Below, in pieces: positions 1 through 5,222 of a stretch of DNA of 5,222 nt. The position numbers and the translations under genes are program-made. The notes beneath the pieces were generated by a model. It did not search any database and was not told the origin of the DNA. It worked only from the letters and a program-made list of their open reading frames with translations. Source of the DNA: Candidatus Omnitrophica bacterium CG02_land_8_20_14_3_00__42_8 (GTDB lineage: Bacteria > Omnitrophota > Gorgyraeia > Gorgyraeales > Gorgyraeaceae); assembly GCA_002780805.1 (NCBI GenBank), contig PEUD01000068.1, positions 1-5,222 on the forward strand. The letters run 5' to 3'. Position 1 is the stretch's first letter, and each line of letters starts with the position of its first letter.

Positions 1-163
1 TGGTTATATCAGCCTTTATCATCGGAGAATCTTTTATATCGACCCTTATAAAATTTACGCCTATATTGGCCGGAGCTGGTTTAAATTTAAGGTTAACGGC
101 TACCCCTGTATGAAGGCCTACACCGCTTAATTCAATTGACTTTTTTATTGTCCTCTGCTCCAT
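1..163 (-). CDS. lpxC: LpxC, UDP-3-O-acyl-N-acetylglucosamine deacetylase (N-terminal part, cut by the window edge)
   Basis: LpxC is the zinc-dependent deacetylase that performs the committed step of lipid A synthesis in the cytoplasm. It removes the acetyl group from UDP-3-O-acyl-GlcNAc. Only 54 complete codons are present. I translated them by hand: the protein begins MEQRTIKKSIELSG, followed by the family's conserved GVGLHTG motif at residues 14-20, then a PAPANIGVNF segment at about 35-44. This matches the beta-strand start of LpxC domain I. The zinc ligands and catalytic residues lie beyond the window. The ATG at 163-161 is chosen because an AAGGAG ribosome binding site lies 4 nt before it. 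The gene follows lpxD after 48 nt and is probably the fourth gene of the bamA unit. Some lineages have an LpxC-FabZ fusion; whether this one does cannot be seen. Family assignment is confident despite the short fragment. Confidence 0.9.
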   Translation of the reverse strand, partial: MEQRTIKKSIELSGVGLHTGVAVNLKFKPAPANIGVNFIRVDIKDSPMIKADIT

Positions 164-167
164 TGCT

Positions 168-173
168 CTCCTT
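168..173 (-). promoter_or_regulatory. Ribosome binding site of lpxC
   Basis: AAGGAG on the minus strand, with only 4 nt between it and the ATG at 163. This fixes the lpxC start. The 3' foot of the repeat hairpin (176) is just 2 nt upstream of the site, so a folded hairpin would sit directly beside the 30S landing site. Confidence 0.75.
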
Positions 174-213
174 ATGGCACACTAAAGTGTGCCCTACAGC
201 TGCTATGGCTGCT
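174..213 (-). repeat. REP-like palindromic intergenic repeat, copy A (lpxD/lpxC gap)
   Basis: Read on the minus strand, the element starts with two AGCAGC blocks separated by CAT, then TGTAG, then a perfect 7-bp hairpin, GGCACAC-TTTA-GTGTGCC (193-176), then AT. Positions 174-206 (33 nt) are identical to 1816-1848 in the bamA/ompH gap. A GTAG tetranucleotide abutting the foot of a short palindrome is the layout of REP sequences recognised by RAYT (TnpA-REP) transposases; that family link is an inference. No U-tract follows the hairpin (the next bases are ATAAGG), so it is not an intrinsic terminator. The left end overlaps the lpxD stop codon by two bases. Confidence 0.8.
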
Positions 214-1258
214 AAGCTTTATTATTTTCTTTATTTGCGGATTTTAATTTCTCAACCTCTTCTTCTAATTGTTTTACCTTTTTAAATAAATCAGGGAGTT
301 TTTGGGTAAATGCGTGAATTTTCTTAGCCAGGATATGTGGTTTGGCGGGATATCCTGAAACACAGGTATTTGGAGGTATAGATTTTGTAACGCCTGACTG
401 AGCCGCTATCACAACGTTATCTCCAATGGTAATATGGCCGATAACGCCTGACTGGCCCGCAATCGTAACATTCTTGCCTATATCCACGCTGCCTGATATA
501 CCGCTTTGCGCGACTATTATAGAATTTTCTCCTATAGATACATTATGGGCGATCTGGACAAGGTTATCTATTTTAGTGCCTTTTTTTATAATGGTTTTAT
601 CAAAACGCGCCCTGTCAATAGTGACGTTGGCTCCTATCTCCACATCGTCTTCTATTATAACTGTCCCTATCTGCGGAATTCTATGATGCACGCCTTGCAC
701 CGTGGAGAACCCGAAACCGTCGCTGCCTATAACGGTCCCGCCGTGGATAACTACCTTGTTTCCTACCGTCACTCTTTCTCTTATTATTACATACGGATAG
801 ATAACACAATCTTTTCCTATTTTAGTATGATGGCCTATATAAACTCCGGCGTATAAAATCGTATTATCTTTTATCTCGGCATTGTCTTCTATCACGGCAT
901 ACGGCTCTATCGCGACATTTTTCCCTATCCTTACCCCATCTCCTATGATAACTGTGGGATGAATGCCTTTGGGCCTCCTGACTTCATTCGGCGACAGTAA
1001 AGACACCATCTTCGCAAATGCCAAAGATGGGTTCTTGGTCCGTATAATCGCCTTAGGCGCTGCCTTAACTTCCCTGGATGTTATAATAGCCGATGCCCTC
1101 GTGCGCCCCATAAGAGGCAGATATCTTGAATTAGCGATAAAAGTGATATCCCCTTCTTCCGCCTCTTTTATGCCACAGATGCCTGTTACAACGATGTTCT
1201 CATCGCCTACTATTTCACCGTCTATGATGCTGGCTATCTCTTTTAAGGTCTTCTGCAT
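212..1258 (-). CDS. lpxD: LpxD, UDP-3-O-(3-hydroxyacyl)glucosamine N-acyltransferase
   Basis: LpxD transfers a 3-hydroxyacyl chain from acyl carrier protein to the 2-amino group of UDP-3-O-acyl-glucosamine, the third step of lipid A synthesis, in the cytoplasm as a trimer. At 348 aa it has the usual family length. Residues 1-95 form the N-terminal uridine-binding domain (for example [11 protein letters not shown] at 36-46). Residues 100-305 are a left-handed beta-helix of hexapeptide repeats ([15 protein letters not shown] and similar). The segment [14 protein letters not shown] (171-184) and QIAHNV (235-240) are family signatures; His238 in the latter corresponds to the catalytic base (His239 in E. 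coli). The C-terminus (about 323-342, [15 protein letters not shown]) looks helical or coiled-coil. The ATG is preceded by AAAGGAG with a 9-nt spacer, and the start lies 19 nt after the ompH stop, indicating co-transcription. The TAG stop lies in the first bases of repeat copy A. Confidence 0.97.
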   Translation of the reverse strand: MQKTLKEIASIIDGEIVGDENIVVTGICGIKEAEEGDITFIANSRYLPLMGRTRASAIITSREVKAAPKAIIRTKNPSLAFAKMVSLLSPNEVRRPKGIHPTVIIGDGVRIGKNVAIEPYAVIEDNAEIKDNTILYAGVYIGHHTKIGKDCVIYPYVIIRERVTVGNKVVIHGGTVIGSDGFGFSTVQGVHHRIPQIGTVIIEDDVEIGANVTIDRARFDKTIIKKGTKIDNLVQIAHNVSIGENSIIVAQSGISGSVDIGKNVTIAGQSGVIGHITIGDNVVIAAQSGVTKSIPPNTCVSGYPAKPHILAKKIHAFTQKLPDLFKKVKQLEEEVEKLKSANKENNKA

Positions 1259-1277
1259 ATCGTAACGCTCCTTTGCC

Positions 1278-1799
1278 TCATTTGCCCGGCGCGGTTTTGC
1301 ATTTATCGTTTAATATCTTTATAATTTCGTTCGTAAGATCCATTCCAGAATCGCCGTATAAAAGCACCCTGTCATTTACAATAATTGAATATCCGTTTTT
1401 TTCGCCGTATTCTTTTATGACATCGCTCATCTCTTTCAAGATATCTTTTACCATATTATCTCTGTCTTTTGTGAGGCCTGTCTTTGCCTCCTGGTCAAAT
1501 TCCTGGAGAGATTTTATCTTCGATTCTATGTCTGCCTCTTTTTTCTCGCGGCTATTCTTATTCATGAGTTCCAGCTCTCCCTTCATCCTTCTTATATCCT
1601 GCACGAGCTTTTCTATTTCCTGCTGTTTCAGATCGCCTTTAGCCTCCAGCTCTTTGTCAAAATCCTTTGTCTTCTGGTATTCGTCGAATGCCCTGGATAA
1701 ATCTATATAACCGATCTTGCCCTGCGATTCAGCAAAGGCTAAAACAGAAAATAAAGATATACATACGCAACTCAATATAATTACAAAAAATTTTTTCAT
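1278..1799 (-). CDS. ompH: OmpH/Skp-family periplasmic chaperone
   Basis: Skp/OmpH proteins are trimeric periplasmic chaperones that hold unfolded outer-membrane proteins on their way to the BAM complex. The product is 173 aa, about the usual size. Residues 1-23 are a signal peptide: KK, then a hydrophobic run, with probable cleavage after AFA (23). The mature protein begins with the conserved strand [12 protein letters not shown] (27-38). Residues about 40-132 are a long charged helical region rich in K, E and D (coiled-coil tentacles). The end returns to strand and helix with [20 protein letters not shown] (136-155) and [10 protein letters not shown] (156-165), the typical closing block of the family. 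Cys11 and Cys13 in the signal region do not make a good lipobox, so a lipoprotein is unlikely. TAGGAG lies 7 nt before the ATG. It sits between bamA (57-nt gap with repeat copy B) and lpxD (19-nt gap), the classical bamA-skp-lpxD order. Confidence 0.94.
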   Translation of the reverse strand: MKKFFVIILSCVCISLFSVLAFAESQGKIGYIDLSRAFDEYQKTKDFDKELEAKGDLKQQEIEKLVQDIRRMKGELELMNKNSREKKEADIESKIKSLQEFDQEAKTGLTKDRDNMVKDILKEMSDVIKEYGEKNGYSIIVNDRVLLYGDSGMDLTNEIIKILNDKCKTAPGK

Positions 1800-1815
1800 A
1801 TATTAACTCCTAATA

Positions 1816-1856
1816 ATGGCACACTAAAGTGTGCCCTACAGCTGCTATAAGCTGCT
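1816..1856 (-). repeat. REP-like palindromic intergenic repeat, copy B (bamA/ompH gap)
   Basis: Second copy of the element seen at 174-213. On the minus strand it has two AGCAGC blocks, here separated by TTAT instead of CAT (a one-base length difference), then TGTAG and the perfect hairpin GGCACAC-TTTA-GTGTGCC at 1835-1818. Positions 1816-1848 match copy A base for base. The copy starts immediately after the bamA TAA stop (1859-1857). Its hairpin ends 5 nt before the ompH ribosome binding site (1812-1807). No U-tract follows, so termination is not expected. Possible roles, all inferred: mRNA 3'-end protection, modulation of ompH translation, or simply a mobile REP-like sequence tolerated between genes. 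Confidence 0.8.
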
Positions 1857-4190
1857 TTAGAACCCCCTGCTCATGCTGAAGTGTATCCTTCCGGTGCCGC
1901 TCTGGTCATCTCCATGATTAACGGGAAAACCATAATCTAATTTAACAGGCCCTATGGGAGTCTTAATCCTGATGCCTACGCCGGCGCCTATCCTAATACC
2001 TCCCGACGATACCCCTCCCTTTGGTTTACTGTCAGGCACGTGCCATATATTCCCCGCGTCTATAAAAAAAGCACCTTTCAAGTTTTCTATTATCGGGACC
2101 GTGAGTTCCGCGTTGGCAATAGCCAGTGTCCCGCCTCCTATTGGATCTCCCGATTGATCTTTTGGGCTTACGTCTCGTTCTTTAAAACCTCTGATGGTGT
2201 ATGTGCCGCCCGCAAAAAATCTTTCATAGACAGGCACGGCTCCGTTATTCCCGCCGTAAGTAGTAACCACCCCGTCTCTTAATTTTAATTCCAATAGAAA
2301 AGGCCCTATCATGGAATAATGGCTTATTGAATTGAAAAATTTAGCGAAATCCTTATCGCCTCCGAAAGGCCCTCCGGCCACCTCAATAGACCCGGTAATG
2401 ACAGAACCCTTGATGGGATTAAACTTATTGTCTGTTGTATCTTTGGTAAGCTGTGTTATAGTGCTGCATATGGTGTTCTTGCCTTCTTCGTCTTTTAAGG
2501 CCTGTGAAACATTACTATCCAGGTTGGCGATATCAACGCTTTCTATCTTGTAAGTAAGGTCTCCTCTAAGGGTTTCACTGAATTCCTTGCCAAATCTTAT
2601 ATCGCCGCCCCGCCTTGTTTCATCATAAGCATATCCGGTGGTACCGCTCTTATCGTGTTCTGAGGCATATAAATCAATCCCGAAAGAAATGGGCTTATCG
2701 AATATCCACGGCTCTGTCCAGCTCAGTAAATAATTTTTGCGGGTAGAACCGAATTCTCCTCTTAACCTGAGGTCCTGCCCATCTCCGGTAAACGTGGGGA
2801 AATTCAACATGTCAAAATTCTTCTGCTCTATTTCCACAAACCCTATGAGTTTATCTATTGAACTGAACCCGCCGCCAAAGCTGAATTCTCCTGTCTTTGT
2901 TTCTTTCACGTCAACTACCATATCTCTTTTATCCGGCTCGGCTGTCTCTTCCGTATCAAATGTTATATCTTCAAAGTACCCTAAGTTGTAAAGCCGCTCT
3001 TTGCTTCTCTTTAATTTGGCTCCGTCATAACGTTCGCCCGGCTTTATTCTCAATTCTCTGCGTATAACCACGTCTTTTGTCTTGGTATTCCCGCGTATAT
3101 TAATTTTATTTACATACGCCACTTCTCCTTCTGCGAGGGTATAGGTAATATCAACCTTGTCTGTTTCCATATTTAAAAGCGTGTCAGGCCTGACCCTGGC
3201 CATTATATACCCTTTATCAAAGTAATGTTCCTGGATACTTCCCACGTCATTATGCAGCCCTTCTTCCGTGAATGTAGCGCCAGGCTTCATCTTTAAAAGG
3301 GCCTTGAGCTCCTCTTCTGAAAAAACAATATTGCCGGCGACTTTTATATTTCCTGTTACGTATTTTCTGCCCTCTTCTATGCGCACAACAAGCTCAATCC
3401 ATTTTTTTCTGGCCTTTTCCTGAAAAATAAGCTCATTTACCGGTTTTACATCCAGATAGCCTTCCTGTTTATAAAAATTTTTAATGCGCTCCATGTCGTC
3501 TTCCAGCACCTCTTTTTTATAAACCCCCGAACGGAAAAATCCGGCTGTCCTGGATTTCATGATTTTCATTATGCGCTTATCGCTGAATGCCGTATTGCCT
3601 ATCACATTTATTTTTTTTACGGCCGCCCTTGCGCCTTCGTTTATTGTAAATATGGCGCTGGAAGCAGTATTTTTTTCATCAACTTCTATCTTATAATCCA
3701 CGGTTACCCACGGATAACCTTTTTTCTCATACAGGTCTTTTATGCTGTCTGCGTCTTTTTTGAGTTTTCTTTCATCGGCGAATTCTTTCAGTTTTGACCC
3801 CACCGCGCTTTCCAGTTTCCTGGAATCAAAAACCTTGTTCCCGATAAAAATTATTTTGGCAAGAGGGGCTTTTTCGGTAACAGTAAATATCACGCTCACT
3901 CCGTCCTGCACATCTTCCATGGATACGCTTACATCGCTGAAAAACCCCAAAAGATATAATCTCTTTATATCTTCATCTACAACTTTCTGGGAAAACGCGT
4001 CGCCTTTTTTTGTTTTCAATTTTGACAGGATAGTAGCGCCCGAAACAGTTTGATTATTCTTTACGTCAACATATTTTATCAGCTTTTGGCCCGGCTCTTC
4101 TTCGGCAATAACAGGAGAATGGCTGATGGCGCAGGTTAACACAAAACAGAAAGCTAAAATTATGGCTATATTTATTTTAAATTTTCCCAT
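1857..4190 (-). CDS. bamA: BamA, outer-membrane protein assembly factor (Omp85 family)
   Basis: BamA is the core of the BAM machine that folds and inserts beta-barrel proteins into the outer membrane. The product is 777 aa, typical of the family. Residues 1-29 are a signal peptide (hydrophobic 7-24, likely cleavage after VIA at 29). Five POTRA domains follow at roughly 37-107, 110-188, 191-273, 277-355 and 358-430. The recurring pattern I-x-x-x-GN is clear in INVIGNTAF (195), IKVAGNIVF (282) and INIRGNTKT (364), and POTRA5 ends with LYNLGYFEDITFDTE (400-414). Residues about 434-777 are the 16-strand barrel, with the conserved lid-loop motif IRGF at 666-669 (VRGF in most homologues) and a C-terminal aromatic residue (SMSRGF). 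Cys575 is the only cysteine in the mature protein. No Shine-Dalgarno sequence precedes the ATG; a strong promoter ends 11 nt before it, suggesting a nearly leaderless transcript. No other good start lies nearby, and this start yields a complete signal peptide. Confidence 0.97.
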   Translation of the reverse strand: MGKFKINIAIILAFCFVLTCAISHSPVIAEEEPGQKLIKYVDVKNNQTVSGATILSKLKTKKGDAFSQKVVDEDIKRLYLLGFFSDVSVSMEDVQDGVSVIFTVTEKAPLAKIIFIGNKVFDSRKLESAVGSKLKEFADERKLKKDADSIKDLYEKKGYPWVTVDYKIEVDEKNTASSAIFTINEGARAAVKKINVIGNTAFSDKRIMKIMKSRTAGFFRSGVYKKEVLEDDMERIKNFYKQEGYLDVKPVNELIFQEKARKKWIELVVRIEEGRKYVTGNIKVAGNIVFSEEELKALLKMKPGATFTEEGLHNDVGSIQEHYFDKGYIMARVRPDTLLNMETDKVDITYTLAEGEVAYVNKINIRGNTKTKDVVIRRELRIKPGERYDGAKLKRSKERLYNLGYFEDITFDTEETAEPDKRDMVVDVKETKTGEFSFGGGFSSIDKLIGFVEIEQKNFDMLNFPTFTGDGQDLRLRGEFGSTRKNYLLSWTEPWIFDKPISFGIDLYASEHDKSGTTGYAYDETRRGGDIRFGKEFSETLRGDLTYKIESVDIANLDSNVSQALKDEEGKNTICSTITQLTKDTTDNKFNPIKGSVITGSIEVAGGPFGGDKDFAKFFNSISHYSMIGPFLLELKLRDGVVTTYGGNNGAVPVYERFFAGGTYTIRGFKERDVSPKDQSGDPIGGGTLAIANAELTVPIIENLKGAFFIDAGNIWHVPDSKPKGGVSSGGIRIGAGVGIRIKTPIGPVKLDYGFPVNHGDDQSGTGRIHFSMSRGF

Positions 4191-4200
4191 TTAATAAACT

Positions 4201-4229
4201 AATATATCACATACAGAAAACTATGTCAA
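4201..4229 (-). promoter_or_regulatory. Sigma70-type promoter for the bamA-ompH-lpxD-lpxC unit
   Basis: On the minus strand there is a perfect -35 box, TTGACA (4229-4224), a 17-nt spacer (4223-4207), and a -10 box, TATATT (4206-4201), one mismatch from TATAAT. TGA directly before the -10 makes an extended -10 (TGn). It lies wholly in the 53-bp gap between the dnaB stop and the bamA ATG. Counting the usual 5-8 nt downstream of the -10 puts the start at about 4195-4191, leaving a leader of only about 1-5 nt. The bamA translation start has no ribosome binding site upstream, which agrees with leaderless initiation. Promoter call from consensus only. Confidence 0.8.
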
Positions 4230-4243
4230 TGCAAACTCGACAT

Positions 4244-5222
4244 CTAAAACACCTCTTCGCTTGCTAATCTTTCTTCCTTTGAAGCAAGATTGTCAAACTT
4301 TACGTAATCCTTGATAAACACAAGTTTTATAGAACCTACCGGGCCGTTACGCTGCTTTGCTATAATTACTTCGGCTATGCCTCTATTTTCCTCTGTAGGG
4401 TTGTAATATTCCTCTCTTAAAAGAAGCCCTACCAAATCAGCGTCTTGTTCTATGGCTCCGGATTCCCGTAAATCAGAAAGCTGGGGCCTCCGGTCCTGGC
4501 GGCTTTCCACTGCCCTTGAAAGCTGGCTGACTGCTATGACCGGGACACTCAATTCTCTCGCCAGGGCCTTTAACGAACGGGATATCTCTGATATCTCCTG
4601 CTGTCTATTCTCAGAACCCGGCATGCCCTGCATTAATTGCAGATAGTCAACAATTATAAGTTGTATATTACGCTGCGATTTCAATCTTCTTGCTTTTGCC
4701 CTCAACTCCAGTACAGAAAGCCCTGCCGTATCGTCTATGTAAATAGGCGCGTCCGAAAGTTTTCCTGCGGCATTTGTAAGCTTGGGCCAATCTGTCTGTG
4801 ATAAAAAACCTGTCCTGACATTATGCGCGTTCACCCTTGCGTGAGAACACAGCATCCTCTGCACAAACTGTTCTTTTGACATTTCCAAGCTGAATATAAC
4901 AAGCGGTATCTTTTCCGCCACGCCGACATGTTCTGCTATGGAACTTACGAGAGCGCTTTTGCCCATTGACGGACGGCCCGCAAAAACTATCAAATCCGAC
5001 GGATGCAGCCCTGCGGTTATACTGTCAAAATCGCTGAATCCGGTAGGGATCCCTGTAACATGCGCTTTTTTCTGATATAACTGATCTATGGTTTCTATGC
5101 TGTCCTTTATTATCTCTTTGAGCGGCACAAAACTCGACTCTACTTTTTTAGAAGAGATATCGAATATTATGCGCTCGGCCTTATCTAAAATCTTTGCCAC
5201 TTCTCCGTGACTTTCATAACTT
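4244..5222 (-). CDS. dnaB: DnaB, replicative DNA helicase (C-terminal part, cut by the window edge)
   Basis: DnaB is the hexameric ATP-driven helicase that unwinds DNA at the replication fork. The reading frame is open to the window end, where the visible part begins SYESHGEVAKILDKAE. A GTG at 5200 lies inside the gene and is not the start. About 325 of some 450 residues are present: the linker helix that joins the primase-interacting N-domain to the motor, then the complete RecA-like domain. Numbering from the GTG codon, Walker A is GRPSMGKS (75-82, nt 4978-4955), the catalytic glutamate region is SLEMSKEQ (104-111), Walker B is LIIVDYLQLM (181-190), motif H3 is SQLSRAVESR (225-234), and SDLRESGAIEQDAD (242-255) is H4. 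Arg284 in KQRNGP is the arginine-finger position. No intein interrupts the P-loop or other motifs in the visible part. It ends 53 bp before bamA, which has its own promoter, so it is probably the last gene of a separate unit. No terminator hairpin follows it. Confidence 0.96.
   Translation of the reverse strand, partial: SYESHGEVAKILDKAERIIFDISSKKVESSFVPLKEIIKDSIETIDQLYQKKAHVTGIPTGFSDFDSITAGLHPSDLIVFAGRPSMGKSALVSSIAEHVGVAEKIPLVIFSLEMSKEQFVQRMLCSHARVNAHNVRTGFLSQTDWPKLTNAAGKLSDAPIYIDDTAGLSVLELRAKARRLKSQRNIQLIIVDYLQLMQGMPGSENRQQEISEISRSLKALARELSVPVIAVSQLSRAVESRQDRRPQLSDLRESGAIEQDADLVGLLLREEYYNPTEENRGIAEVIIAKQRNGPVGSIKLVFIKDYVKFDNLASKEERLASEEVF

Noticed and set aside
176..193. Hairpin GGCACAC/GTGTGCC as a rho-independent terminator
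   Set aside because: No run of T follows the stem in the direction of transcription. The next bases are ATAAGG, the ribosome site of lpxC, and the same holds for the copy at 1818-1835.
426..1265. Several plus-strand open frames (86-116 codons) opposite lpxD
   Set aside because: They are shadows of the hexapeptide-repeat gene. They overlap one another, lack ribosome sites and recognisable motifs, and lpxD fully explains the region.
1273..1710. Open frame of 145 codons on the plus strand opposite ompH
   Set aside because: It is antisense to a clear OmpH gene. The product is dominated by Ser, Phe and Leu, as expected from reversed Lys/Glu-rich coiled-coil codons, and no ribosome site or family motif is visible.
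1761..1769. Cysteines 11 and 13 in the OmpH signal region as a lipoprotein box
   Set aside because: The residues before them (ILS-C and CV-C) do not match the lipobox well, the hydrophobic run continues well past them, and a good signal peptidase I site (AFA) follows at residue 23.
174..1848. The two 33-nt repeats as part of a CRISPR array
   Set aside because: There are only two copies, 1.6 kb apart, with lpxD and ompH between them and no regular spacers.
1954..4053. Plus-strand open frames of 67-103 codons opposite bamA
   Set aside because: They are antisense to a complete, motif-rich BamA frame. None has a convincing start signal or recognisable product.
5198..5200. GTG as the start codon of dnaB
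   Set aside because: The frame stays open through the window end, and the upstream codons (SYESHGE) continue the expected DnaB linker region. A start here would remove the entire N-terminal domain.

Overview
The window is ordinary chromosomal sequence from a Gram-negative (diderm, LPS-making) bacterium of moderate, slightly AT-rich composition. All recognisable genes lie on the minus strand. In transcription order they are: the C-terminal part of dnaB (replicative helicase, cut by the right edge), bamA (outer-membrane protein assembly), ompH/skp (periplasmic chaperone), lpxD (lipid A acyltransferase), and the first 54 codons of lpxC (lipid A deacetylase, cut by the left edge). The source taxon cannot be proved from this stretch. 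The gene order, the style of the proteins and the small palindromic intergenic repeat would fit an uncultivated lineage such as Omnitrophota (candidate phylum OP3), but this is a low-confidence impression.

Layout: dnaB ends at 4244. A 53-bp gap follows, holding a strong sigma70-type promoter (TTGACA, 17-bp spacer, TGA-TATATT) that points at bamA. Its predicted start point lies only about 1-5 nt before the bamA ATG, and bamA has no Shine-Dalgarno sequence, so a leaderless or nearly leaderless bamA mRNA is likely. From bamA the unit runs on as bamA-ompH-lpxD-lpxC with gaps of 57, 19 and 48 nt. No intrinsic terminator was seen. No non-coding stretch exceeds about 60 nt.

The two wider gaps (bamA/ompH and lpxD/lpxC) each carry a copy of the same element, with 33 identical nt. 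Read in the direction of transcription it has a GTAG tetranucleotide directly followed by a perfect 7-bp hairpin with a TTTA loop. This resembles the REP sequences mobilised by REP-associated tyrosine transposases (RAYTs). Each copy begins at the upstream stop codon and ends just before the next gene's Shine-Dalgarno sequence.

Functionally the cluster couples outer-membrane protein biogenesis (BamA folds and inserts beta-barrels, OmpH/Skp delivers them) to the supply of lipid A (LpxC commits the pathway, LpxD adds the second N-acyl chain). DnaB is a replication gene and probably belongs to a separate upstream unit. I found no unknown gene system. The points worth a second look are the leaderless-type bamA promoter and the duplicated REP-like element.
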